Shown here: piece by piece, positions 1 to 12,560 of the stretch
How the letters are laid out: each line of letters begins with the position of its first letter
How positions within the stretch are numbered: position 1 is the stretch's first letter
Program-made: the position numbers and the translations under genes
The notes under the pieces: generated by a model
The model's input: the letters and a program-made list of their open reading frames with translations, nothing else
Databases searched by the model: none
What the model was told of the DNA's origin: nothing
NCBI GenBank assembly: GCA_023846275.1
Contig: CM043869.1
Coordinates: 22,302,237-22,366,236 of the forward strand
Reading direction: 5' to 3'
Length of the DNA: 64,000 nucleotides
DNA from: Vanilla planifolia
Lineage: Eukaryota; Streptophyta; Magnoliopsida; Asparagales; Orchidaceae

Positions 1-1232
1 GTAATTCCCAAGTATCGATTAAGCCAAGTTCTATTACGGTCCCGGGGTGAATCAGTTCAAACATTACGTCTAAACCGACTTAAGCGAAACGAGTCAGGGT
101 TGACTCATTATTTAATTTATATAAATGAGATCTGGTCAGACCCCGTATGTGCATTGACAACTTGGGTCAAGACCTCCCAAGAACACCAGGGGATAGCCAA
201 CCCTATTAGGTTGATAATAATACACTGTGGATGTATTACAAACACAAAATACTTGAACAATTTTGTAATGTAGAACTAACCAAACTCGAGATTTCTACAC
301 TAATTAATCACGTGTTTTCATGATTGAACAATCCAGATCACACCCGCATTTATGAACAATCTCCTGTCTTCAGTCATTCAATCCTAATGCCTGATAGCAC
401 GACTGAGAGTCTCTCCGCCATTGTGACCGTCCATCCGACTTTCGAATCCAATGCTCTATATCTTATCTCGTTGTTACTAGATCTGGACCCTTTTTCATTT
501 AAGCTAATCCGACGACTATCACTCCATTCGTTCGCATAATCAGATGATAACTGTACTGTCTTCTCAGTAGTAAATACTAGTTTTCCAAAAAAATAGATTC
601 TAGCCATTAAGAGAGTTATTTTTAGAGTTTTTCATTTCAACTATAAATAAGAAACATTTACCAAAACTACTTACGATTGAATCAAGCTTAAAAATTTTTG
701 TAAATATCCAATTGAAGTTCAAACAATAAGCAACAAATTTCTACATAGTTACGGGAGCTACAAATTTCCTTCGATCTCTAATTCTTTACTTCAATTCATA
801 ATCATTTTCACATTTCCTAGTAACATCTGCTTCATTTATTAGTGCCACTCTTGTTTCAAGAATTAAATGAGCAGGGATTTTGTAAGCAAAATATTGCAAA
901 ATTTTGAATTTTTCTAAATAGTTAGATTTTCTTTGATTTTAATGTCTCATTGGAGCATTAATGTATACCTGGTTTACCCCTACTAACTTTGACAAAAAGA
1001 AGTGGTTAGTGAAAGCCTGATCGGGGATCAAGAGTGGATGTAAGCATGGGTTTTGGTCGAACCACCTAAAAATGTTGTGCATTTTGTTTATTGTTGAGCA
1101 ATTTTATTTTGTTGATAAAAGAAAATTATTTTTAAGCTCAAAAAAAAATTTCTACATTTTTGAATAAAAAACTTTTTAATGCAGTATTCATCCCTCTTCT
1201 CTTGTTCGTTTTGCCTCATGTGCTTTATAATA
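1..1232 (+). repeat. 5' LTR of the SIRE-like Copia (truncated by window start)
   Basis: This segment aligns by eye over its whole length with 6430-7692. Shared blocks include the stretch with ACATTACGTCTAAAC (near 64 and 6492), the block around GGGGATAGCCAACCC/GGGGGTAGCCAACCC and the terminal TTCGTTTTGCCTCA. Divergence is high, with many substitutions and small indels, so the insertion is old. By comparison with the 3' copy, about 500 bp of this LTR lie to the left of the window. Confidence 0.8.
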
Positions 1233-1234
1233 GA

Positions 1235-1247
1235 TAGTATCAGAGTG
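1235..1247 (+). other. Primer binding site of the Copia element
   Basis: AGTATCAGAGTG lies 3 bp after the 5' LTR. It matches the TGGTATCAGAGC site complementary to the 3' end of initiator methionine tRNA with a few changes, and its position next to the LTR supports the call. Confidence 0.65.
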
Positions 1248-1316
1248 AGGATTCTGTCAAAAGAAAGAAATTTCTTAAACGAGATGCTCATGACTTTACC
1301 TTGAGTTGAGGAAAAT

Positions 1317-2690
1317 ATGTTTTTATCCGAGGGAGCTTCGGCACATCGACCACCTTTGTTTAAGTGTGAGTTTTATCTTTATTGGAAGAATCATATGCAT
1401 TTATTTTTAAAATTAGTTGATTTGGAAATTTTAGATGCTGAAAATATATTTGAGATTCCAGCTAAGATTGTTGATGAAGAAAAAGTGAGAAAAATTTTAT
1501 GTGAACTCAACCCCAAAGAAAAACATAGTATAACTTAATTCTCATGCTATGAATTTTTGTGTTGTGGTTTAGGTGCCTTCGAATATAATTGGATCATGAA
1601 CTTGAAAACAACAAATGAGATTTGGTCTAAACTTAAAGTTACCCATAAGGGTACTTCACAAATTAAAAAGACTAAAATCAATATGCTCATTTATGAGTAC
1701 GAATTGTTTCAAATAAAATCAAAGGAAAATAATAAGGCGATGTTTACAAGATTTACAAATATTATTAATGATTTGTCTAATCTTGGCAAATAGTTTTTTA
1801 TTAGTGAACAAATGAAGATGATTCTACGAGTTATTTCGACTGTGCCATATGTGAGCTTTTGACAAATAAAATTGAGCTTACAAGAAGAAAGAATGAAGAA
1901 CTTGTGATTGAAAAAAGAAAAAAATAATAATATTATTAACTGACTCCTCTATAGACTCAGATTTCTCAATCTCAAGTGAGATAACTCTTATCTCAAAAAC
2001 TTTATCTAGATTATATAACAAAAGAAATGTAGATAAACACTTTAGGAATATAATAAACAAAAGAGAAAATGGCCTCCCATGAAAAACTAATTTGTTATGA
2101 ATGTAAACTTTCTAGATATACAAGGACAAATATCCCCAACTATAGGAAGAGAAGAAAAGTTTTAAAAACAAAATAAGAAAAAAAACTATGAATATATCTT
2201 AGGATAATTCATATAGTTCTTCTAGTGATGAAGATAAGTTTGTTTTATGGCCAAATATAGTATTCTGATTGAAACATCAGAAAATGAGGCATGTTCCTCT
2301 TCCAAATTTTTGTCATCTTCTTAATGTTGATTACAAAAAATAATATATTAGTGTTTATATAAAATATAAAAAATTAGCTTCTAAATACCTTAAATTAAAA
2401 TAAGAGAAAAAACACTTGAACAAGTTAAATGCTAATTACTTGCATGAGATTAAAGTTGAGAAAAATGAAAATACTTCTATTATTATCAAAAACACATGCT
2501 TAGTTAAATTATTAAATAATTTAAAAAATATGCATGATCATTGTAAAAATTCATTTGGATATGCTAAAAATACTACAAATTCTTTTACTTCAAATGTCGT
2601 TTGTAATTATTACATTAGAATTGAAAATATTTCTACTTATTGTAAATTTAAAAATATAGTTGATAGTAAGTGTTCTAAATTTATATGAAT
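1317..2690 (+). pseudogene. Copia gag pseudogene
   Basis: The reading starts at ATG 1317 with EGASAHRPPLF and a YW pair, the usual N-terminus of SIRE-type Gag. After a stop at 1536 it resumes in 1557-1793 with the UBN2/Gag-polypeptide motif (LKTTNEIWSKLKVTHKGTSQ, then KINMLIYEYELFQIK). Further degraded coding text follows to about 2690, including a lysine/asparagine-rich ORF at 2416-2688. No intact CCHC knuckle was found. At least two stops and several frame changes are present, so no functional Gag can be made. Confidence 0.7.
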
Positions 2691-2769
2691 TAGAAATGAC
2701 AGTTCAATAAATAATCAAGTTAAGACATGTGGATCTAAAAAAGTTTGGGTCCCAAAAACTAATGTTTGA

Positions 2770-5700
2770 TTTGTTTTATAAGCATGTCTTCCTTCAAGGA
2801 TCAGGGTCTGTGGTATTGGGATAGTAGATGCTCAAAACACATGACTAGAGATGCATATTTATTCATTCACTTGAAATCTTATGATAGTTGTGAAGTTACT
2901 CTTAACAACAACTCTAAGAAAAAAATTATTAAAGCTTCTATAAGAAAAGTCCTTGTTCAAGACTTAAGATACAATTTTCTAAGAATTAGTCAATTATGTG
3001 ATTCGACTTTTAATATTTTATTAATAAAAATAAATATATTATTAATAAAGATAATGCTCTAATTACCATTAGAAGTAGAAATAATAAGACATATATTTTA
3101 TTTTTACACATGGTTAAGAACAATGATTTAAAATACCTTATGACACATGACAATAATTTTACATTATGAAATAGGAGATTTTATCATTTAGAAAAATATT
3201 CTTTTGAAACATTTTTAAAGTTTAATATAGTAAGAGGTTTGTCAAACCTTAGTTGGTCAAACGATAAACTATATGATCAATGTTAATTAGGAAAACAAAC
3301 AAAAGAGAGCTTTAACCCACTTAAAGACACTACAAGTAGAAAACTATTAGAACTTATTCATCTAAATCTATTTGATCACATTCATCCAAAGAGCCTTTGT
3401 AGAAGCAAATATGAGTTGATAGTTATAAATGATTATACTAATTTTACTGAGTTCTTTTTGTAAGAAACCGAAAAGAAGCTTTCGAAAAATTTGTTAGATT
3501 GATTACTATGATTGAAAAAGAACATGAAATTAAGTTAGTCTCCATTATGAGTGATAATGAAAGAAAATTTAAGAATGAGTTATTCGATAATTTTTGTGAC
3601 AAAAATAGAGTTAAACATATATTTTCTTCACCTATAACTCCCCAACAAAATGGTATAGTTGAGAGAAAAAAAAGAATCTTACTAGATGCCACAATATGTA
3701 TGCTTAATGAGTATAATATCCTTAAGTATTTCTAGGTAAAGGCAATTAATACTGTCTATTATGAAGATAATTAATATCGTCTATTATGTATTTAATAGAA
3801 TAACATGTAGACCTTTATTAGATATTTTCTCTTTTGAATTATTTTATAATAAGAAGCCTAAGAAATCTTATTTTCGTGTGTTTGGATGTAAATATTTTAT
3901 TTTAAATAAAAAAAGATTTAGATAAAATTCAATACTAAGTCTAATGAAGAAAATTTTTTATGATACTTACCTACTAGTAGAGTGTTTAAAATATAAAATA
4001 AGACAAATTATTGTGAAAGAAACAATTCATATCAAATTTGATGAATATCTTATTAAAACATCTACTAGTCATCATCAAAATGATCATCTTGATGAACTAA
4101 AAGATTTAAGTATTATAGAAGAAACATTAGACGATATAGTTGAAGATAATGAATCAATAAAAAAAGATACACAAATTGACAAAAAATTGAGACATTCTAA
4201 GAATCATTCTAATAAGTTGATCATAAAAGACAAAAAAGAAAATTAAGACTAGAAGCTCTTTTAACCATATAATAATTGTATCTAATATTAAACCTAATAC
4301 TATAAAAAATATTTTTGAAGATAAGCCTTAAATTATTATAATGAATAAAAAATTAATATAATTTAAAAGAAATCAAGTTTGAAATCTTATATCAAGGCCA
4401 AATGATAAAACAATCATTAATATAAAATGGGTGTTCAAATATAAGTTAGATAAAAATGACACAATTATAAAGAATAAAACTATATTAATAACTAAAGGAT
4501 ATTGTCAAATTAAATAAGTAGATGTGGATAAGATATTTTCTCCTATAACTAAACTTGAAATAATTAAGATCTTATGTATGCTACAAAGGGTTTAGATCAT
4601 ACCAAATAGATGTTAAGAGTACATTTTTGAATGAGTGTATAAATAAAAAAGTGTATGTGAAACAACCCTCAAGGTTTGAGATAAATAAAAAGATAGATCA
4701 TGTATATGAAGTTAAGAAGACACTCTATGATTTAAAATAAACTCCAAGAGCTTGGTATAAAAGATTATATATTTTTCTTACATTAAATGGTATTCATAGA
4801 GGCAAGATAGATACTACTTTATTTATTCAAAATTTATCGAAATGTTAGTTAATTTGTTAAGTTTATATGAATGATATAATTTTTGAAATCTCTAATAAAG
4901 AAATATATAAGAAATTTTTTAATTTAATGATACATAAGTTTGAAATGAATGTGATAGGAGAATTAACCTTCTTCTTAAGACTTCAAGTCAAACAAACAAA
5001 TAAAAGAATATTTATTTCTCAGACCAAGTATTTATTAAAGTTTGTAAGAAAATTTGATTATGAGAACATGAAACATAAGAAGACTCCCATTAGCATAAAT
5101 ACTATTATAAATAAAAATGAAGCTGGAAAACTTGTTGACACAAAATTGTATAGAGAAATGATTAGATCATTATTGTATGTTACTGCGAGTAGGCCAAATA
5201 TTGTTTTTAATGTAGGTAAGTGTGCGAGATTTCAGACTGGTCCTAAAGAATCACATCTATAAGCTGTCAAGCATATCTTTAAATATCTTATTGGAACTAA
5301 GATCCTAAGCTTATGATATCCTAAATGTGAGCGTATATTTGATTTAGTATCCTACATAAATGTTGATTTTAATTGTAGCAAGACTGATAAAAAGAGCACC
5401 TCTGGTATGTGCCAATTAATTAGTGTCTCACTAATTTCTTAGGCAAATAAAAAATAAAATTGCGTACAGGAAATTGTATTGTTTAAGTTTTATGGATTAA
5501 ACAATATTTAAATTATGATTGAGAATTAACACAAATTCTAATCCTTTGTGATAATTCAAGTGCAATTTGTTTAACTGAAGTTCTTGTTCAACACCCAAGA
5601 ACAAAAAACATAGAATTAAGATTTCATTTTATTAGAAAGCATATGCAAAAGAAAATAATTCAATTGTCATTTGTACCATCTTCTACCCAATTAGCTATTA

Positions 5701-5790
5701 TTTTTATTGTCATTAGCTACTAAAATATTTAATAGACTTAAATTAAACTTAAGTATCATTAACCCCTTTGAATAATTACAAAAAAAGAAA
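2770..5790 (+). pseudogene. Copia pol pseudogene (PR, IN, RT, RNase H)
   Basis: Recognisable Copia Pol pieces appear in order. YWDSRCSKHMTRD (near 2817) matches the protease WxxDSGCSxHMTG region with the catalytic motif altered. A GAG-pre-integrase segment (FYHLEKYSFETF, LSNLSW) lies at about 3180-3290. The integrase core at 3499-3735 shows SDNERKFKNELFDNF and TPQQNGIVERKKR. RT pieces include KWVFKYKLDKND (about 4425) and YMNDIIF (about 4865) in place of the usual Y-V-D-D block. RNase H pieces include SRPNIVFNVGKCARFQ (5189) and KKSTSGMCQ (5389). Many stops and frameshifts separate the pieces. It cannot encode a working polyprotein. Confidence 0.8.
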
Positions 5791-5924
5791 ACTTAATACC
5801 AAAATTTAGAGGGAGAGTAATCTTTTCATGAGTATAGGCTATCAAATAAGATATACTAAATATTGAATATTTTGATTTTTTTTATTTACGTTACATTTTC
5901 TTTTAACATTAGTTTTGTAATCTC

Positions 5925-5935
5925 AAGAAAGAGAT
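5925..5935 (+). other. Polypurine tract of the Copia element
   Basis: AAGAAAGAGAT directly precedes TGTTG, which I take as the start of the 3' LTR. A second purine-rich stretch ending in GAGGGAGAG (5801-5817) lies about 120 bp upstream and could instead be the tract. Confidence 0.4.
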
Positions 5936-7692
5936 TGTTGTATCATTTGATGTGATGATTACAAAATCAGGAGTAAATATTTACTAATAACGTGTTAAGC
6001 TTAATGTTTTTTTAGTTAAATTTCAAAGATTATTCTAGTAATCTGAATTTATTAAAGCAAGAGATGTTGTAACATAAACAGTGAATATAATTTGATGACC
6101 CAATCTACTGACTTTGGAACTAAGGACAACAATATTTATGAAGTGACTAGTCCACAAAGAACTTCATTTCTAAATCTTTATAATTAACATGTTAAATTTT
6201 TAAATTCTTCATAATTATGGCACATAAAACTATCATCCTTCACGTACATGTGAATTTGGTTTAAGGCATTTGAGTTTTTTAATATTTAAATATTTTTATA
6301 AAAATTTTATTATTAAAAAAATTTGCCTAAGCACCCACATTGCAGAGCACGAAGCACTCGGGTTAAGTGGCCCAAAGAGGACATGGGGCTTGAAGACCCA
6401 CAAGACAAGAACCCAACCAAAACTAAGACAAGTTAATCCCGAGCATTAGTTCAACCAAGTTCTGTTACGATCCTTAAGTGAATCGGTTCAAGACATTACG
6501 TCTAAACTGACTTAAGCAAAACAAGTTAAGGCGGAGTTGTTATTTAATTTATGTAAATCGAAACAGTTTGAACCCTGTATGCATGCTGACGACTCGAGTC
6601 ATGACCTCTCATGAATACCAGGGGGTAGCCAACCCCATTAGGTAGATAATAATAGTAAGTTGTGAACGTATTATAAGCACAAAACACTTGAGCCGTTTCG
6701 CAATATGGGGCGAACCAAACTTAAAATTTTTGCATTAATCGATCACACATTTTCACGATCAAATGGCCAAATCGTGTCTGTATTTGTGAACAATCTTCTA
6801 TCTTTAGCCGTTCATCCATAATGCTTGATCAAACGACTGAGAGTATCTCCTTTGTGTACAGTAACCTCATCATCGTTACTGTCCATCCAGTTTTCGAACC
6901 AAACATTCAAAACCTTATCTCGTTCTAATTAGATCTACACCCTTTAAAAATAAAGCTGATCCAAAGGCTATCACTCCATCAGTTTGCGTAATCAGACAAC
7001 AACTATACCATGTTCTCTGTTGTAACGGCTAGTTTTCAGAAAAGTAGATTCTAGCAGATGAGGAAGTTATTTTTTAAATTTTTTATTTTAACTATAAATA
7101 AGGATCATTTATCAAACATAAATACTATTAAATCAAACTTAAAAAATTTTCATACAAGTCAAATTAAAGTTCAAATTGTGAGTAACAAATTTTTATGCAA
7201 TTACAATAGTTGCAAATTTCCTTTGGACTCTATTTCTTTGCTTCCATTTATAATCATTTTCGTATTTCTTGATAACATCAACTTCATTCATTAGTAGTGT
7301 CACTCTTATTTCAAGAATTAAAGATGTAAGGACTTTGAAAGCAAAAAATTGTAAAGTTTTGAATTTTTTTGAATAGCCTAAATTTCTTCAATTTTGGTAA
7401 CTCATTGAAGCACTGGTGTATATTTGATTTTCCCTATCGACTTCAACAAAAGGGAGTGGTTGGTGAAAGTCTGACTAAAGGTCAAGGGTGAATATAGGCA
7501 TAGGTTTTTATTTAACTACCTAAAAATCTTGTGTGCATTTCATTTATTGTTGAGCAATTTTATTTCAATGATAAAAGGAAAATATTTTAAGCTTGAAAAA
7601 TTTTTCTTCTAATTTTTTGAATCAAAAAAACTTGTTAAATGCATAATTCACCCCTCCCTTCTTCTTCGTTTTGCCTCACACGTTTTGCAACA
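5936..7692 (+). repeat. 3' LTR of the SIRE-like Copia
   Basis: It begins with TGTTGTATCATTTGATGTGA, a typical start for SIRE/Maximus LTRs, and ends in TTTTGCAACA just before sequence of the tandem array. The part from about 6430 aligns with the truncated 5' LTR at 1-1232. Length is about 1.76 kb. The left boundary is tentative because the matching part of the 5' LTR is outside the window. Confidence 0.6.
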
Positions 7693-8185
7693 AGTTTAAC
7701 TTGTGCTTTCCCATAAGTTAGCTAACACAATGCTCGCAGCACGACAATAGACGAAATTAACCACTTCAATCATAAAGCATATAATCATCACTTTTATAAG
7801 AATAATCATTAACCTAAATTCAATCTTATCTCAAATTTCTAGTAATTTAATTCTAAACTCAATTATAAAGGGTTACTAAATAAGGACTTTCAAAATAGAT
7901 TTTATAATCTTAATTTGGTAAATCATGAAATAGAGATCTACTATTTATTAAACAATATTGAGCTAACATTCTTACGTATGAACCATGTGAAAGCTTAACA
8001 CATGCCTTATTATAAGTTAAGATAACATAATGCTCGCAATAAGATAATGGACAAAATAAGCCACTTCAATCATAAAGCTTATAATCATCATCACTTTTTA
8101 TAAACATAATCATTAACATAACTATTAACCCTAAGAATTTGACCTCCTCTCCACCAATCATTTAATACAAGTTAACCAAAAATGT

Positions 8186-8190
8186 CTACC
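8186..8190. repeat. Target site duplication (left) of the solo LTR
   Basis: CTACC, identical to 10082-10086. The other array units read through this position without an insert. Confidence 0.65.
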
Positions 8191-10081
8191 TAAAGTTCTT
8201 TATGCTTAAGAAAATCCCACAAAAGGGGGGTTGTGGTAAATAAAATTTTCTTTCGATTTTCGATTTCAATTAAAAATTAAATCTTTTAAGCGCGAACAAG
8301 AAGAAATATAACACAAAAGATTTTTAAGATGGATCGACTTAAAATCGAGCCTACATCCATCCCCAACTGGTGTTAGGAAAAACAACACTAAAAATACCAA
8401 ATTACAATCGAGGTTTTTCGTACGGTTCACCTCAAACCAACTTGGGATTTTTCCTACAGGTAATTTCGAACCTACTTGAGTTTTTTCGGTTCTCAACTCA
8501 AACCCTGGGTTTTTGTACAATGCCGGGATGCCTTTACCCCAAAGAAAAAAATACAAAAATTGGCAAAACTTAAAATAAATTTAAGTGAAATAAGAGGCAC
8601 ACACGACCAAAAAATAAAGGAATAGAGATTGAGAGATTGTTGAAGCAATAAACTTTAATTTCGGAATCTTTCTTGCCACTTTATCTTTATGAAATTGGAA
8701 GCACCGTATTCACTTGATTTTGCTCGAAGTCGTGATCTGAAAGCTTTGAGATCTTAGCAAAATATAATCTTTAAAAGTTCTTCATTCTTCCCTATTTATA
8801 GAGCTTAAATTTGAGCTCTAAAATCACTCCCAATGGCTCTTAAAATCAACTAGCCGTTTGGGTAACAAACGGAAAGCAGCTACCGTCCGATTCGGGCCCA
8901 AACACGGACGGCACAGATTGAATCTCGAATTTACCGTTTGAGATTAATCTCGTTCGTTCGATCTGAGCGGCCTTGATCTGAGCAGCGCGCATACTAGCCT
9001 GCATGTATTAGTAAAATGTGTTCTAGCATAATTCAAATTAAAATAGTTTACCTCAATGGTTCTGCGTCCTAGCGCATATCCGCGCAGCCTGGGTTCGATT
9101 CTTCTACATGTCATTTTAGGCTGAATAATCTCAGTCGTTCGATCGTGCTTGCCCTTCCGACTTCTTTGATAGTTAGGTTGGAGTTTAGTCCCATATCGCA
9201 AAAAATTCTTTGCCATTGAGCTTTAAAGTTATTTCGCTTCTTATTACTCTTGAGCCTCTTTTGGGTTAGCTCTCCCCTTCCTTGACAAGGATTTCATCAC
9301 CATGTTCAGGTTGACTTGATCTTGCATTGTTCCGTTTAGCATTGCCTGCGGGCTGAATTCGCCGTTCTGTTCAGCGTCGCCTGCGACCTGAAATTGTCGT
9401 GCTCCGTTTCGGCATTGCCTACGGCCTGAATTCCTTTGGGTTATGGGCGCCCCTACCGGGTCAGCCCACCAATTTTTTATATTTATTATTATTTTTTTTA
9501 ATTTCTAAAAGCCTGGACGGGCTAATGGTCTAGTTGGGTCAACCCGCCCAATGCTACAGTGAAAATTCCCAAGAGTAACGTCGTTTTAGGGTATTTTGTG
9601 AGAATTTTTGTACCAAAATATTTAATATAAATGTACCAAAATAATTTTATATTATCATAGTATTATAAGTTTTCTAAATGATTATGAAAAAAATTCATGA
9701 AAAATAATTCCTAAATAATTTTAAAAAATCAAATACCAATGTCTATACTTTTTGTCAATAAAGCTTGGCCCAAAAATCAAAATTCAATAATTATTATTTT
9801 TATAACATTTTTAAATATTAATACTACTAGTGTGCCACATCATTTCAAAATTTAGACATATCAAATTTAAAAAAAATAAAAAGAAAATCAAGTATGAAAC
9901 CTTTAGTACATGTTTTCAATTTCCTTGAAGCTTGTCATGACTCCAAGAGCCTTGAATACCACTATTTTAGGCATTTAAAGTTCATGGCTTGTCTTAATTG
10001 AATATTAACAATTTTGTTTAGAACAAGCCCATATGAAATATAAGCATTTATTCTTGACTCATCAAACACAAGGGTGTAACA
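8191..10081 (-). mobile_element. Solo LTR, minus strand, with CTACC target duplication
   Basis: The tandem array breaks off at 8190 and resumes at 10082, and CTACC is present on both sides (8186-8190 and 10082-10086). On the minus strand the insert starts TGTTACACCC and has a TATA box (8792-8801). It ends in an LTR-like U5: a block near 8350 reading GGATGTAGGCTCG on the minus strand, then ATCTTTTGTGTT, and ACAACCCCCC near 8225. No coding or second LTR was found inside, so it fits a solo LTR left by recombination of a full element. Its minus-strand 3' terminus reads CTTTA rather than the canonical CA, so the inner boundary could be a few bases off. Confidence 0.65.
8792..8801 (-). promoter_or_regulatory. 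TATA box of the minus-strand solo LTR
   Basis: On the minus strand the sequence reads CTATAAATAG followed by GG, a strong plant TATA box, set in GC-richer LTR sequence with an AT-rich transcribed region after it. It may still start transcription to the left into the array. Confidence 0.5.
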
Positions 10082-10086
10082 CTACC
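10082..10086. repeat. Target site duplication (right) of the solo LTR
   Basis: CTACC, identical to 8186-8190, immediately after GTGTAACA that closes the solo LTR. Confidence 0.65.
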
Positions 10087-12560
10087 TTTTAATTTTAATC
10101 GACAAACTAAATTCAATCTTATCTCAAACTTTTTTATAATTTAATTATAAACTCATTTGTAAATAGTTATTAAATAAGGACTTTCAAAATAGATTTTATA
10201 ATCTTAGCTTGATAAATCATTAAATGGAGATAAACAATACTGAGCTAATATTCTTACACATGTGAAAGCTTAATCCATGCCTCTTCATAGGTTATCTAGC
10301 ACAATGCTCGCAAAAAGACAATGAACAAAGACAGTAAAAACAATCAATACCAAAGATTAATAGTGTAATCAATGATAAAGAATGTAAGATTAAGACAAAA
10401 GTTTAGTAGGTTCAATATAAATCATTATTTACATATTAAAAATCAACACAAAGTATAGATCCTTTGTTGATGAAAGTCGCCATTAAAGAACAAATTATCG
10501 GAAAACAAAAGCTTAAATTTTACTAATTTATATGTGTTTTAATATATGATATGGTTGCAAATACACACACAAAAAATAACCAAGTTCAAACATAATCAAT
10601 TTTATTCTAAAAATTAAACCTTATTCTTATTTTTATTATTTGATATCCTAAACATAACACTTAAGTCATAAAGCATATAGTCATCATTGCCTTTTATAAG
10701 CCTCATCGTTAACCAAACCATCAACCTTGATTATTTTACCTCTTATCTACTAATCATTAACTATAATTTAATCAAAAATCTCTATGTTTTCAACCTAAAC
10801 TCAATCGTATATCAAAATTCTAGTAATTTAATTCTAAACTCTGTTGTAAATGGTTGTTAAATAATGACTTTCAAAATGGTTTTTATTGCCTTAATTTGGT
10901 AAATTATTAGATGAAGATTTATTATTTATTAAACAATACTATGCTAATATTTTTAATTCATATGTTAGCTAACATCATGCTTACAGCAAGACAATTGATG
11001 AAAACAGTAAAGACAAACAACACCAAAGATTAACAGTGTAGTCTACGATTAAGAATGCAAGATTAAGACTAAAGTTTATTAGGTCCAACATAAATCATTA
11101 TCTATATATCAATAATCAACACACAGTCTATATCCTTTATTGATAAAGGTCGCCATGAAAGAATAATATATGAAAAATCAAAAGCTTAAATTTTACTAAT
11201 TTACAAGTGTTTATATGATATGATTACAAATGGAGACACAAAAATTAAACAAGTTTAATAACAATCATTTTTATTCTAAAACTTTAACCTTCTTATTCAT
11301 ATTTTTATTATTTAATGTCCTAAACCATAACACTTCAATGATAAAGCATATAATCATCATTGCTTTTTATAAACTTAATCATTTACATTGTGTCCACTAA
11401 TTATTAACTACAACTTAGCCATAAATCTCTATGTATTAATTTTAAACATCAACTTAAACTTAATCTTATCTCAAATTTCTAATAACTTAATTCTAAATTT
11501 TATTGGAAATGATTATTAAATAAGAACTTTCAAAATGATTTTTATTATTTTAATTTTATAAATTATTAAATGGAAATCTATTATTTATTAAATAATACTG
11601 AGCTAACATTCTTATATGTGAATCATGTGAAAGCTTAGCCAATGTCTCCCATGAGTTAGCTATCACCATACTCACAGCAAGATAATTGCGAAGACAATGA
11701 GGAAAATCAACACGAAAGATTAATGGTGTAATTGGTGATAAAGGTTACAAGATTAAGACTAAATTTTATTAGGTCCCAAACAAAATTATCTACATATCAA
11801 TAATCAACACAATCTAGATTATTTGTTGATAAAAATTGCCATGAAAGAACCATTTATAAGAAAAACAAACACTTAAATTTTACTAATTTAAATGTGTTTC
11901 AATATATGATATGAATAGAGATACAAAAGTTAACCAAGTTAAGACAATTATTTTTATTCTAAAAATTTAACCTACTTATTCTTATTTTTTTATTTAATGT
12001 CCTAAACTATAACACCTCAATCATAAAGCATGTATTCATCTATGTCTTTTATAAGCTTAATCATTTACCAAACCATTAACCCATTAGTATTTTACCTCTT
12101 GTCCATTAATTATTAAGTACAACTTTGTCAGAAATCTTTATGATTTAATTAATTGTCAAATTTTAATTAATCGTCAACCTTAATTCTAAACTCTATTGTA
12201 AAAGGTTATTAAATAGGGACTTCCAAAATAGTTTTTATTATCTTAATTTGGTAAATCACTATATAGAGATCTATTATTTATTAGACAATACTAAATTGAC
12301 ATTTTTATATGACAACCATGAGAAATTTAACCCATATCTCCTTATAGGTTAGTTAACACCATGCTCATAACAAGAAATTGAACAAAGACAACGAGGATGA
12401 TTAACACCAAAGATTGACAGTATAAATAGTTATAAAAAAAATATAGGATTAAAACTAAATTTTATTAAGTTTGATATAAATCATTATCTACACGTCAATA
12501 ATCAATACAAAATCTAAATCCTTTGTTGATCAAGGTATTCATAAAAGAACAATCTATTTT

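Larger units (their letters stand above)
1..7692 (+). mobile_element. Degenerate SIRE-like Ty1/Copia retrotransposon
   Basis: An old Copia-superfamily element in plus orientation, entering from the left of the window. Positions 1-1232 are repeated in diverged form at about 6430-7692, which marks these as its LTRs. Between them come a primer binding site, gag (about 1317-2690), protease/pre-integrase, integrase, reverse transcriptase and RNase H (to about 5720). The order integrase before reverse transcriptase is diagnostic of Copia. The gag start (EGASAHRPPLF, then YW) is typical of the SIRE/Maximus lineage. Stops and frameshifts occur throughout, so it is a dead copy. The right LTR ends directly in the tandem array that continues to 12560, so the element was inserted in that array. 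The left target duplication lies outside the window. Confidence 0.85.
7693..12560. repeat. Diverged tandem array, interrupted by a solo LTR
   Basis: AT-rich repeat units share landmarks such as GACTTTCAAAATAG followed by ATTTATTAAACAATA, then GCTAACATTCTTA and CACAATGCTCGCAGCA. The GACTTTCAAAAT landmark occurs near 7884, 10177, 10865, 11524 and 12217. The last four give periods of about 690, 660 and 690 bp. With the solo LTR (8191-10081) and its duplicate removed, the first interval is only about 400 bp, because the leftmost units lack an internal block of roughly 290 bp. Units are diverged with no shared ORF. The array has no recognised function. Confidence 0.75.

Noticed and set aside
9049-9101. 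A-box-like TACCTCAATGG and B-box-like GGTTCGATTC, suggesting a tRNA or SINE
   Set aside because: They lie inside the minus-strand solo LTR, no tRNA cloverleaf forms and there are no flanking duplications. They are more likely part of the LTR.
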